Shown here piece by piece: positions 52,858-64,000 of a stretch of 64,000 nucleotides of DNA. The translations under genes and the position numbers were made by a program. The stretch comes from Alentia gelatinosa. Its lineage: Eukaryota; Annelida; Polychaeta; Phyllodocida; Polynoidae. Each line of letters starts with the position of its first letter. The stretch's first letter is position 1. The notes beneath the pieces were generated by a model. The model saw nothing but the letters and a program-made list of their open reading frames with translations. It was not told where the DNA came from and searched no databases. The stretch is taken from NCBI GenBank assembly GCA_950022655.1, contig OX465584.1, positions 48,280,723 through 48,344,722 on the forward strand, in the 5' to 3' direction.

Positions 52858-55570
52858 CAAACAGATGCTGAAAGTTCATCAGTTTTCTACATGTAGCATC
52901 TCCTACATATCAATCTTACCGGTTTTACTTTGAGTTTCACGAAATGTATTCATTACATTCAAAAGGGACTCTGCAAATTTGCCCCAGAGTATACATTTTC
53001 ATCTTTTTTTGTTTAAACTTTGATAATGCATCTAATATAATACGTCCCTGAAAAGATAGATAATATACTACTATACAAAATTGCTCCCACGAAACCGATT
53101 TTATAAAAACAAGCATCAGTAACTTTTAGACCGGTTATCATGTTGTTGCTGAGATTTGCTTAGCTAAAATGGTATCTGGGTAAGGGTTTCAGTAATCTCA
53201 AAACAGGTTCTGAGACCTCTTTTATACACCGGAATTTTGAACAATTCTATGACTGAACAAGCAGGCATTATTATCATATATCTGTGGCCATATCTCCGAC
53301 GTATACTGCCTGCTCCTACCCATGTATATATGTCATATTGTGACATAACAGGTACAGTCATTCAATGAAATAATGGTAAAATCTTGACATTTTAAGTTAG
53401 ATAAAAAGACAAATAGAGGTTGACTGTAATTGCACGTCAAAAATACTTGGTAAAATTATCAATAAGATAACATTTCTGCCACTAGCATCAGGATAATTAT
53501 TATACCGCATATTTTTTTACATACAACTACAGTAACTCTGTTTCCATATACAACTCATAAAATCTGGATGTAAGAAAAGGTATGTGGCTAGAACATATTG
53601 GAAAATGATGTGCAAAATAAGCATGTTTATGACACGAAGGGTTTGAAAGCCGACTTCGTTGAGTTTGTTTTCTTTACAACTTTTGTGAAAGGACTTATTC
53701 TTGCATGGAAAAATCCGAACTGGAGAATTTATATATTTTAGACATTTTTATCAACGTACTATCCTCTATGGGAAGCATGGTGTGTTAGGACATCATGTTA
53801 AACATACATGTATATCAATAAATCCCAACGAGCAAAAAAAGGAAATACAGGAAACTCTTCACATACATGGATGCAAACCCACTATACATTTAAACAGATG
53901 GAAGGTGAATTACTCTTGAAAAGAAAAGAGAAGACGAATAGTGATAAGGTACTGAAATAAAAGCAAACACTAATCTTCCTATGTTCTAATACGGGTAATT
54001 GTACCTATATGTGAAGTATTCTCAAACTGGAACATGACTGCCCTTTGGAATATGAATGGGCCCCACTGACTGGTGTTTGTGACGAGTATTGTCCAAGTTC
54101 AACATGTGAATGCCACGTGAATGCTTGCTATTGTTTCTACATCATACTAATGGTTTAAGTATCGTGCTGCCAATGAGTAGTCTTAGAGTACTGTTGCACA
54201 AATTCGTGCATGTTTCTTTGAAGAAACAACCAACTTAAAAACAAAATCATGAATCATACCCAAAGAAATACATCTGTCTATGCGACTGCAGTGTATTATA
54301 TTTCTGGTGAGACATCAATCATTATTAGAAACGCATAAATATGACTACTTCTAACCTGTGATTATCAACTTCTATTGTTGTCATGGTAACACAGACGACA
54401 GTTGGAACGTTCAGAAGTACTGTAAAAACGGACAAAATGAGTTATCCTTACTGCACACTGTGCCGTATGTGTTTTGGAGATGTAGGCAGGAAACACATGC
54501 ATAGCTTGTTTGTCTACTTGTATAACTATCGTCGCAGAGTCCTTTGTGGTCGAATTGGCGTGCATAATTATGTCTACCTCATTCATACACTAAATGATTA
54601 TAAACTGCACTTTGTCCATTTGTACAGTGTGTTGCATATCATCGACCTTCAAAACAAAGGATCAAATGTAACAAAAGAAACAAGTAAATTGCATTTTCAG
54701 CCAATTCTGACCACTTTGTTATCTGAAGAAATCAAATATGAAAAATATGGTTGCATTGAGAAGTGTTGCCTATGGCGCTCCAGTTTTCATCATTCAGAGC
54801 ATTCCAAGCATGGATTGTATGAATAGTATTGATTAACAGAATTTGACTTCTCTTCAGTGCTTAAATTCATTAAAGATGTCTGAGTAAACAAAATGTATTT
54901 GAGTTACATGAAATGTTTTACTTTATTAAACTTGTATAATTGGACCACAAGTAAATATCAGTGTTCGAAGTACCAAGATTTTTGCCTTGTTATTTGTTTT
55001 AGAGTTCAGAGGGATTGATTCAGCATTATGGAAGAAAAAAATGACAGTGGTTAAGGTTGACTAATATGCCATGCGTTTGATCGCATAGTAATTTCATAAG
55101 GTGAAGGCAAGTGAAATCATGTAGTATTCAAACAAGTGGCATATCAGTCAACCCTAATCGCTCAAGATGGTTTCAGATTTAATCTTTCTTCTGAATTCGA
55201 CTAAATAATGCTGTTCTGTTTTAAGAGCTAAGAATGCATTTTAGGTAGAATTATTGGCCTTTAAAAGCCCAATTGAACGGGTGGACACAATTAAACTCAG
55301 TACAAGTAGCTTAAGATGTGTTGAAAATGATCAACCGAAAATGATATCAATATAGAGGCTTTGCAATTATATGCGTCAGGGGGTCCATAATAGTCCCTGA
55401 AGGAGAAGGGAGGCAGGAGCTGACCTGGGAGTTTCAATGGGCATGTTCATATGGCAGGCCTACTGTCTGTGTGCGAGGGGAGGTGGCAAAGAAGAAATTG
55501 AAATTTTGACAAGACTTTTTTCATATTCCATATTGAATAAACCATTTTGCAAGTTTCTGTAATACAGTCT
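52858..55570. other. AT-rich region; one unrecognised 147-codon frame
   Basis: The frame at 54383-54826 (+) starts with ATG and contains YCTLCRMCFGDVGRKH, which resembles one half of a C2H2-type zinc finger. No partner domain, intron signals or codon bias support it. The remainder has no recognisable feature. Confidence 0.3.
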
Positions 55571-55579
55571 AAAAGTGGG

Positions 55580-57245
55580 GTACGCACTTCTTCCGACATG
55601 CTCCGACAAGGGTTACGACACACTCTGAAATCCCTGTCTGAAGGGCTCTGTCAGTGTGTCATGAAGCCTTGTTGGAGTGTGTCGTAGGGCTTTGGCGGGA
55701 AAAGAAAGGTTGCCATGGTACCGAAACAACCAGCTCACTCAGAGGACTTTATTTATATAACAAATATACTGAGAAATATGATTTTTCTCCAAAGAAACTT
55801 AGACTCAGGGTGCCCACAGCACAGGGAAAACAGGGAACATGCCAAAAACATTTTCCCTGCAGGGAAAACACAGGGACTTTGAGAAATTCCCAGAAACATA
55901 GGGAAAACACAGGGAAAATGCTCAGGAAATCTTTAAAGACTTCAGGGGAGAATTATTTGCACATTACATGCAGAAAATGCCTCTCTGAAATCCAGTGCAG
56001 TAAAACTGTTTAAAAGGGTTAAGATTCCATGTTTGTTATTAGCAGGTGGACGGTTGGTCTTTAGGTTATGGCTATAGCCTACTGTAGTACACATGCTTGT
56101 AAAGTCACAAGATGACCTGACCAAATTTTTGCTTTTTATAGCTAACTAAGTACAGGTAGGAATAGGATTTCTGTTTTGGAAAGAAGGTTTTATGGTGGTA
56201 CAATGCCTTACAGTTTTAATATTTAGTATTTTGTCATGGATTTAAAAAAGAAGGGAATTCAGTTTGGGGGGACCTTTGTAGTCACAGGTCCATTTTTAAG
56301 AACTCCTTTATGGACATATTTCTACCCCTAAAACTGGTTCAATCATAATATGAAATGCCTTATTTGAAAGAGAATAAAAAAGAGTAGGTGCTAAGATATA
56401 GAATTTTCAAGGTAGATTCTATATTTACTGAGATATTCAAGTATTTGTTTAAAGTGTGGGGGGGGGGGGGGGGGGGGTTGAGTGAAATGGGCATACTCAA
56501 ACAGATGTTTACTCAATAATGATTTACAGTGAGCATTGGTGTAACATTTACCATCTCCATAAGTGGCACTGACAGTTGCTTACACTCTAGGAAGTGTCAT
56601 TATTTTGGTGAAATGTATATTTGATGTGCTATTCATGTATTTTTGACAAATTTCATAATAGGAGGGCGGGGGGGGGGGGGGGAGGCATGAGGTGTATGAG
56701 AGGATGATTTATTCAGCATATTTACACATACACAGAAGTCAAAATGGTTCATAACTTTGTTGTAGGAATCAGTCAAGAACTAGTCAAATGATATTGTTTT
56801 GTAAAATCATTTGCAATATCATTTACCACCAGATATTGGCTTTACCTACTTTATTGGTGTATATAGGAAAAGAGATTTGTACTCCTTTTTGGACTACATG
56901 GGCAGGCAGCATGCAGACAGGTCTGTGTGCACTCATCCATGAAGGATCAACATATTTTGTATGTAGGTAGGCATTGCTGATTGCCAATTGAATCCCCTAC
57001 AGGTAGCTAAATATATGTGTGCATTGATCCATGAACTACTGTGTTCACAGACGAATAGGCCTTTAAATAGCCAATCAATGCAGGTCCTTCCCTATTCATG
57101 GATGCCCTCCCTCCCTCCCTGCAATGGCCTCTACGATTTTTCAAACATCTTTGAATGTGTCAGAGGGGCTATGACATGGATATGATAAGGGCCCTATGTC
57201 GTAACCATGTCGGAGTGGGTCAGAGTATGTCGGAAGGCTGTGTCA
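55580..57245. repeat. Region bounded by inverted CTTCCGACAT ends, containing G-tract repeat copy D
   Basis: CTTCCGACATGCTCCGACAA and GGTTACGACACAC at about 55590-55625 reappear inverted at about 57187-57235 (minus strand CCTTCCGACATACTCTGACC, then GGTTACGACATAGG). Within it, about 56040-57118 is copy D of the G-tract repeat, the most complete one, with G runs at about 56456-56477 and 56668-56682. An AGGGAAAACACAGGGA repeat lies at about 55827-55930. Confidence 0.55.
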
Positions 57246-57279
57246 GAATAGGGTGTCCACTGCTACGACAAAAACTCAA

Positions 57280-58005
57280 AACGTTCTGTACCCAGATTTT
57301 GTTTTAGCGACGGCAGTTATGCATCTTAGGCTATCTGGGAAAATGCAAAGCCCCTTCTGGTTGTCCAGAGGGAAAAGCCCCTGGAAACATTTGGATTAAA
57401 TTTCTAGATTATACAAGTTGTCCCTAGGATTTTCCTTGAAGGATGGGGGTTATACATCTTAGGTTGTCTGTGAATATTAGCTGGGGTCTAGTACCTAACC
57501 CCTTTTTTGGGGATCAGGGGGCAAAGGCCCCAGAGGAACTTGGATTATATGCAATCTGTAACCAGGATTTTGTTTCAAGGACTGGGGCTTTTACATCTTA
57601 GTTTACTGGGCATATTTTTAAAGTTCAAGCATCAAGGCCCCTCGAGGGGATCCAGGGGGGTGAAGCTCCTAGCAGAAATTAGATTATAAGCTTTTTACTA
57701 GCTGTCCCCAGGATTTTGTTTCAGAGAGGAGGTTACATATCTTAAACTATCTGGGAATATTGCCAGAAGTCTAGCAGCAAAACAGGATAACTTTGATTGT
57801 AAGATTGTAGTCAGGATTATGTTTCATGTAGTGGGGTTGCACACCTTATGGTTATCTGGGGATATTGGCAGCCTGGGTTTAGCAGGAAAGCCCCTCTCTC
57901 CTGGGGTTCAGGTGGCAAAGCCCCCCCCCCCCCCCCCCCCCCCATCCCCCCAGAAACATTTGGATCCCATAGATTATTTAAACTGCCCCAAGGTTTTTAG
58001 CAGGT
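57280..58005. repeat. Tandem repeat of about 135 bp
   Basis: Five to six diverged units each contain CCAGGATTTTGTTTCA, a TTACATCTTAG..TATCTGGG block and a GGGGCAAAGCCCC-like block. GGATTTT anchors lie near 57293, 57428, 57565 and 57712. A C run occurs at about 57921-57943. Confidence 0.8.
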
Positions 58006-58009
58006 AGAC

Positions 58010-58439
58010 AAGGCGTAACAAGTTGTGATACCCTTCTTCACCCAACGCTTTGCGACCACGGAATAGAGAGAAGCGGGAAATGGATCAGCGGATGACGCCG
58101 CTGTCGCATCTGCATATCCCGAATGCGGCGTTTTGATTGGCTGAGAGCTGTTTATGATGATTTTCAGGTCTCACGTCGGTGAATAGAACCGTGTGGCGTG
58201 CGAGTGCTTCGACTCGACCGTCGCTGGTTGGTTCTATGGGGAGCCAGATGTTTCATAACTGGAAAAAGATCACTGTTATCAAGAGATCTTGTACCGGGAG
58301 AGATTCCAGTCCCAGTGGCAGATTTTTTCGTGCCGCCAGCCCCATTCCAATCTGTCGCCATCCTGTTGTTTGGCTCTATATGGTATTTCATACCATATAG
58401 AGGATATCTCCACATGTAGCGAGGATATTTATTCTCGTG
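58010..58439. other. Downstream flank of the Penelope-like element
   Basis: Moderately GC-rich sequence, possibly the terminal (pseudo-LTR) part of the Penelope-like element given the hammerhead-like core at its right edge. It has a TATATGGTATTTCATACCATATA palindrome at about 58376-58399. No gene is recognised. Confidence 0.4.
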
Positions 58440-58467
58440 GTTTCGACTACTAACCAGTCTCATCAGG
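58440..58467 (-). ncRNA. Hammerhead-ribozyme-like core downstream of the Penelope-like element
   Basis: On the minus strand CTGATGA (58466-58460) is followed by a 15-nt hairpin GACTGGTTAGTAGTC (4-bp stem) and GAAA (58444-58441), in the spacing of the hammerhead catalytic core. It lies about 380 nt past the Penelope-like frame, on the same strand. Penelope-like elements are known to carry small hammerhead motifs. Stem III and the cleavage site are not convincing, so self-cleavage is uncertain. Confidence 0.55.
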
Positions 58468-58744
58468 CAAGGTGCGGTAGGTGTTCTTCTGTGGTCTTTC
58501 TGTTAGAATTTCATTCTGGCAGCGGAGTATGCAGTTCCATTATTTTTCCTAATTTAAAGAAAAAATAGTCGAATCCTTCTCTCTATTGTTTCGTCGTTCT
58601 AATCTTCACTTACTTCAGGGTTCTTTGGTGATCATTTTGGTATAACTTTTTTCGTTCCGTTAGCCCCTAGATGGGGCTGTGGTTGGAAAAAAAAAATTTG
58701 ACGTGGCATTAGACCCCGAAATGATCGTGTTTGTGATGATTAGC

Positions 58745-60930
58745 CGTATCTATTGTCGAGCGTGTTGAGGCCTTCTGGCGCGTGGGTTTTGAGTCTTTGG
58801 ATCCAGTTGAACTCAATTTTGTTCCTTAGTCTCGAAGCTTCTTTTCACTCGGGGTGTCTATATATATAGTCCAGGAAATATACTTTGACATCCTGGGTCC
58901 CGTTGTGTGTTTTCTCGTTGAAGTGGTTTGGTACTTCGTTCTTGCTTTCGTGTTTCTTGATGGAGTTGAGGTGTTCTCGTATTCTTTCTTTGATTTTTCT
59001 TTTCGTTTGGCCTACATACTGGGCTTTGCATGTCTTGCATTCTATGCAGTAGATGACGTTGGAGCTGTTGCACGATACTTTCCATTTTGTATCGTGAGTT
59101 CTCTGCGTGGACCTTGATTTTATTTTGCCTCCTGTATCTAACAGCTTGCAGTACTTGCAGTTTTTCTTCTTGCATTCGTTGCAGTCTTCGTTGTCGTTTC
59201 TCTCTTTGTACTTTTTGGGGGTTTCGTTTCTGGTTTCTCCTTGGTATTCGTCGATCGTGTCCTTGTCCTTGTCTGGATGGTAGTTGGTTCTGGCTTTTAC
59301 TAGGATGTCTCTGATGTTTTTGGGTCGTCGGTATCCTTTGATGACTTTTTTCTTATGGATTTTTTTGGTTGTTATTGACCGGGCTAACAGTTCCCAGTTT
59401 TTGTCCACGATGTTTGCGATGCTGGCTTGGTTGGGTTGGTATGTGGTGACTAGAACTAGGTCCTCGGTTTTTGCCTTTTGAGGTTTCTCTCCATGGACCA
59501 GTTCGTCTCGATTTTGTGAATCTACTTTCCTTTTGCAGTCTAGGATGGTTTTTTCCGGGTATCCTTTGGCCCTTAATTCGTCGATTTTTTTGTTGCAGTT
59601 CTTTTCATAGTCCTCGTCTTTCTTGCAGATTCTTCGTAGTCTCAAGAACTGTGAATATGGTAGACTTCGTTTGGTGGCTGGTGGGTGAGCTGAATCGTAG
59701 TTGAGGTAAGTGTTGGCGTCGGTCTCCTTTGTGTAGAGGTTGGTGTATATTTCTCTCGATTTTTCATCTATCTTCACCCTTGTGTCCAAAAACGCAATTT
59801 CCGTTTTTGAATGGTCTGAGGTAAACTTGATGGTAGCGTGGCTTGAGTTGAGTCTTTCTATCCATTTCTTGAATTCGGTCTCTCCGTGGTTCCAGATTAT
59901 GAAGATATCGTCTATATACCTGAGCCAGACTGTGGGCTTCTGTGCGTTGTCTTTTTCGAGTTTTTCTTCTAGCTGTTCCATGAAAAGATTGGCATACGAT
60001 GGTGCCAGTCTGGTACCCATTGCTGTACCGCTGATTTGTTTGTAGTGGTCTCCGTTGAATTGGATGTTGTTGTTTCTTAGTACGATTTCTAAGAGCTCGA
60101 CCAAGGAGTCGTTAGTTGGCTTGAGTCTGGGGTCTCTTGTTCTCTGTAGTTTCTGTCGAATTGCCTCTATTCCCTCATCGTTCGGGATGTTGGTATATAG
60201 AGATCCTACATCTAGGGTCGCTAGGATGGTGCCCTTTTCCATTTTTCCTAGGGACTCTATCTTCCGGATGAAGTCGTTGGTGTCCTTGACGTGTGATTTG
60301 ATCTTTGGAACTAATGGCTTGATGAAGTTGTTGACGAAAGTGGATATTTTTTCTGTGGCGCAGTTGTTTGCCGATACGACTGGTCTTCCTGGTGGTGGTC
60401 GTTGAGGTTTGTGTATTTTTGGAAGGAAATACACATGGGGGGCTCGAGGTTTGTCGGTTCGCAAGGCCCCAGCCATCTTGAGACTTATCTCTCCTTCTTC
60501 TGTCATTCTTTCTATCGTTGTTTCTACCTTGTGGTGTATTTCCGCTGTGATGTCCACGTTCGTTGGTAGGTAGACCGATTCATCCTTCAGTTGTCTGTTT
60601 GCCTCCTTTATGTAGTCCTTTGTGTCTTGTATGACCGTCGCGCCTCCCTTGTCTGCCGGTTTGATGGTTACACTGTTGTCCTTTGCCAAGGCTTTTAGGG
60701 CCAACTTCTGCTCCTTGCTGATGTTGTACTTGCATTGGGTTTTCTTTGGGTTTCGTTGTTTCTTTCGCGTCGAAAAATTGTCGGATTCGTAGTTTACGGT
60801 GAAATTTGTCTAGATCTATTTTGCGGTCTCCTTCTCCCTGTCCCCCTTGGGTTGGGCAGAAGTTGAGACCCTTTGCGAGAACTGAAGCTTCTATTTCAGA
60901 GAGTACTCTATTTGAAAGATTTACAACTAT
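58745..60930 (-). pseudogene. Penelope-like retroelement (RT plus GIY-YIG), nearly intact
   Basis: The main minus-strand frame runs 60704-58845 (619 codons) without stops. RT motifs appear in order: KPADKGGATV, FLPKIHKP and GRPVVS, LDVGSLYTNIP (about 60187-60222), GTAMGTRLAPSYANLFM, then YIDD (about 59905-59919) and FLDT. A Cys-rich linker (CNECKKKNCKYC) and a GIY-YIG nuclease (VIYCIECKTCKAQYVGQT, then RIREH) follow. The element primes reverse transcription at DNA ends or nicks. Two breaks are seen: a frameshift at about 60735-60765, upstream of which LSNRVLSEIEASVLAKGLNF continues the N-terminus in another frame, and a TGA at 58847-58845, beyond which NWIQRLKTHAPEGLN continues in the same frame to about 58740. 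The 5' part ends at the foldback element. Confidence 0.92.
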
Positions 60931-60972
60931 ACTGTTTTGGGTTTTCGTAAGGGGTCGAGGGGTAGAAGTATG

Positions 60973-61803
60973 GGCCCTGTTTTTTAGTCACAACCATCGT
61001 TATGGGCGACATGTTTTTGCTGTCAGTGTACTATAGTCGCGATAGTTTAGGGGGTCGGGTAACTATCACTGCTCTAAGAGACTTAGGGTGGTCTGAGGTG
61101 TGTTATAGTCACGAAACATGTAAGGTCACGTGGGTAAATTTGTCTCCCAAACTGTCTTAGACCTAAGACATCTATGGACATGTCGTACAGAATGCGCAAC
61201 TTCCTTTCCCGTAAGAATTAAGCGATGAAATTTTAACACGAGTAAGGTATACATATAACCTATAATCGTACCAAATATGATGAAAATCGGCCGCACCGTT
61301 CTGAAGTTATCGGCGTTTGAATTTCGTCATAGAAAACGCTGCTCTGGTGGCCAGTGTAGCTCTACCCTCACTCTGTGCTTACTTCACTCTCCCAGCAGAG
61401 ATTCCGCGCGCTTTACCGCGAAAGATCTGCTAGGAAAGTGCTTGTACGATATCCGATTGATAGCCCGATGTTTCAAATTCAAATACCGATATCTTCAGAA
61501 CGGTGCGACCGTTCTTCTTCATATTTGAAACGATTATAGGTTATATGTATCCCTCACTCGTGTTAAAATTTCATTGCTTAATTCGTATGGGAAGCACAGG
61601 AAATCCTCTATATACGCACAGTGAGGTTTGATAGAACCTGAGACAGTTCTATACTTGAGACACTTTTAGCGGCGATCGTCCGTGCCGCACTACGACACCG
61701 TCTATAAAACACCGGCCATCTTTTGTCATCGAAACTGTCGTGAGATCGCAGGTTGGTCTTGGGCCTTCCTGGCCACACAATGGTCGTGACTAAAAAACAG
61801 GGC
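60973..61803. mobile_element. Foldback element with GGGCCCTG termini
   Basis: It starts GGGCCCTGTTTTTTAGTCAC and ends with the reverse complement (GTGACTAAAAAACAGGGCCC). The inner arms are also inverted repeats of each other: CTCGTGTTAAAATTTCAT and CAGAACGGTGCG.CCG appear in both, making a long imperfect palindrome. No coding frame is recognised. The same family is at 17347-17885, and isolated termini lie at 62039 and 62171. Confidence 0.8.
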
Positions 61804-62219
61804 CCTGGTTGTCAGTGAGGTTGGCCTGAGGGGTGTCGAGATTTTTACAGTTGAGATCGGGGTGGGGTCTGGGTTGAACAGAGAAACAATGAGTCGTAAA
61901 ACAGTTGGTAACTTTATTGTGTGAAGATACAACACTTGCCGCCTCTCGGTTGCGGTTATTAGCAGAGGGTTCTTCTCGGGAGGTCTTGTCCTTGGTTTTC
62001 TTGTGGGGATGTTCGGTGTCGGGTCAGTGGGCATTCTGGGCCCTGTTTTTCAGTCGAGACGATCTCAAGCTGAGATCCACTGAGATCCATGGGAGATCCT
62101 GAGACCATTTGGGAGATCAATGGCTGCAGGTGTTTTTCAGTCAGGGTCTCAGTGCGCCACAGTGGATCTCAGGGCCCTGTTTTTCAGTCACGACAATCAG
62201 ATACTTTGACCACTTTGAT
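61804..62219. other. Junk between foldback ends, with two further GGGCCCTG termini
   Basis: GGGCCCTGTTTTTCAGTC occurs at about 62039 and about 62171 in the same orientation. GAGATCC repeats lie between them. A Pro/Thr-rich minus frame (62034-61726) might be the displaced 5' end of the Penelope-like element, but no motif supports this. Confidence 0.4.
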
Positions 62220-64000
62220 GAGTTCAAACAAGTTGGAAAATTTAATAGTCACTTGTCTATCATGCATCCACAGGCATCCTCAGGGTGAGAAAAAAAGAAT
62301 GTTGAAAATCAAAATCCGAATTCAGAATAACACTTTCAATAAATTCTGATATTTTCCAAGTTAAAAAATTTCTCCTTTCTTCATGTCTTTACTCTACATC
62401 CACACATAGTGGGACTAATAGGCCAACAAGTTGAATGCTCAAGTTCAAAATCCTTTTTCCTGAGATGGATTAGATGCTTTGGATACTGTCAGATATGATC
62501 AGATGAAATAGACCAAGAGATGAATGTTGATCTTCAAAATCCTTTTCCCTGAGATGAATCAGATACTTTGGGTACTGTTAGATATGATGCAATGAAATAG
62601 ACCAAGAGATGAATGTCGATCTTCAAAATCCTTTTTCCTCAGATGAATCGGATCCTTTGACTACTGTCAGATATGATGAGATGAAATAGCCTAAGATATG
62701 AATGCTCATGTTCAAAATCCTTTTTCCTCAGATGAATCGGATACTTTGACTACTCTGAAATATCATGACATGAAAAAGACAAAAAGTTGAATGTTCATCT
62801 TCAGAATCCGTTTTGTTCAAACAAGTTTGAAAATTTATTAGTCATCTGCCTATTATACATCCACAGGCATCCTCAGGGTGAGAAAAAATGAATGTTGAAA
62901 AGCAAAATCCGAATTTAGAATTACACTTTCAATAAATTCTGATATTTTCCAAGTTAAAGAATGTTCAGGTGTTCATGTCTTAACTCTACATCCACACATA
63001 GTGAGACTAATAGGCCAACAAGTTGAATGCTCAAGTTCAAAATCCTTTTTCCTGAGATGGATTAGATGCTTTGGCTACTGTCAGATATGATGAGATGAAA
63101 TAGACCAAGAGATGAATGTTGATCTTCAAAATCCTTTTCCCTCAGATGGATCGGATACTTTGACTACTTTGAGATATCATGACATGAATAAGACCAGGAG
63201 TTGAATGTTCATCTTCAAAATCCCTTTTGTTCAAACAAGTTGGACAATTTATTAGTCATCTGCCTATCATGCATCCACAGGCATCCTCAGGGTGAGAAAT
63301 AAATGAATGTTGAAATAGAGATGAAATAGACCAAGAGATGAATGTTGATCTTCAAGATCATTTTCCCTCAGATGGATTGGATACTTTGACTACTTGGAAA
63401 TATCAACTTAAAGAAATAGCAGAAGTTGAATGTTCATCTTCAAAATCCGTTTTGTTCAAATCTGATATAGACCAAGAGATGAATGTTGATCTTCAAAATC
63501 CTTTTCCCTCAGATGGATTGGATACTTTGACTACTCTCAGATATGATGAGATGAATAGACCAAGAAATAAATGTTCATCTTCAAAATCCGTTTTGTTCAA
63601 ACAAGTTTGACAATTTATTAGTCATCTGCCTATCATGCATCCACAGGCATCCTCAGGGGGGAGAAAAAAATTAATGTTGAAATAGAGATGAAATAGACCA
63701 AGAGATGAATGTCGATCTTCAAAATCCTTTTTCCTGAGATAAATTGGATGCTTTGGCTACTGTCAGATATGATATGATGAAATAGACCAAAAGATGAATG
63801 TCGATCTTCAAAATCCTTTTCCCTTAGATGGATTGGATACTTTGACTACACTCAGATATGATGAGATGAATAGACCAAGAGATGAATGTTCATCTTCAAA
63901 ATCCGTTTTGTTCAAACAAGTTGGACAATTTATTAGTCATCTGCCTATCATGCATCCACAGGCATCCTCAGGGGGAGAAAAAAATTAATGTTGAAATAGA
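62220..64000. repeat. Composite satellite: 70-bp spacer block alternating with 89-bp subrepeats
   Basis: A block starting TCAAACAAGTTGGA and continuing with ATCCACAGGCATCCTCAGGG recurs at 62224, 62817, 63231, 63597 and 63912. Between blocks lie variable numbers of an 89-bp subrepeat containing GATGAATGTTGATCTTCAAA, GATACTTTGACTAC and AGATATGATGAGATGAAATAG. Spacing shrinks from 593 to 414, 366 and 315 bp. The array continues beyond the window. Open frames in it are period artefacts. Confidence 0.9.

Noticed and set aside
54383..54826. Zinc-finger gene resembling CENATAC/CCDC84
   Set aside because: Only CxxC and RKH resemble it; the second half of the finger and the rest of the protein are missing.
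58845..58847. TGA in the Penelope-like frame as a selenocysteine codon
   Set aside because: No SECIS-like element is apparent and the family does not use selenocysteine; a nonsense mutation is simpler.
58854..60405. Plus-strand open frames over the Penelope-like element
   Set aside because: They are antisense to a 619-codon frame with full RT and GIY-YIG motifs.
62220..64000. CRISPR-like array of repeats and spacers
   Set aside because: The spacers are themselves repeats, units are too long and variable, and the DNA is from an animal.

Overview
The window is nuclear DNA of a multicellular animal. It has short exons with GT-AG introns, animal genes (a GEN1-type Holliday-junction resolvase and an alpha-arrestin), and many transposons, minisatellites and tRNA-derived SINEs. 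The protein families and the repeat content (PIF/Harbinger, Ty3/Gypsy-like, Penelope-like, hammerhead-like motif) suggest a marine invertebrate, perhaps a non-vertebrate deuterostome such as a cephalochordate. That assignment is inference; no marker here fixes the species.

Layout. (1) 1-640 is a 63-bp tandem repeat. (2) 1289-14309 (+) holds ten exons of GEN1; its 5' nuclease exons lie outside the window. The last exon alone encodes about 1,190 residues and includes 26 units of a 9-residue repeat. (3) 15105-15390 is a SINE. (4) 15390-17346 and 29041-30215 (both minus) are the pol and gag parts of one decayed Ty3/Gypsy-like retrotransposon. Between them sits a complete-looking 11,136-bp PIF/Harbinger transposon (17902-29037) with 17-bp perfect terminal inverted repeats and a TTA target duplication. 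It encodes a DDE transposase (+), a MADF-BESS protein (-) and a second, longer MADF protein (-), all with open spliced frames. (5) 30216-39800 is gene-poor: a second copy of a small Harbinger-type MITE, a long dispersed G-tract repeat, an 11-bp minisatellite and a second SINE. (6) 39941-48310 (+) is an eight-exon alpha-arrestin (ARRDC-type) gene with two PPxY motifs; several introns carry minisatellites. (7) 48311-55570 is AT-rich with no recognised gene. (8) 55580-58010 is repetitive. (9) 58745-60930 (-) is a nearly intact Penelope-like retroelement (reverse transcriptase plus GIY-YIG) with a hammerhead-ribozyme-like core downstream on the same strand. (10) 60973-61803 is a foldback element. 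(11) 62220-64000 is a composite satellite.

How the parts relate. GEN1 and the alpha-arrestin are unrelated host genes. The Harbinger genes form one functional set: by analogy with known PIF/Harbinger elements, the DDE protein would cut at the termini and one or both MADF proteins would bind the ends. The ends carry three copies each of the TIR core TATTCCACCAA, which suits such binding. The second MADF gene is the feature that departs most from the usual two-gene layout and is the best candidate for something undescribed.
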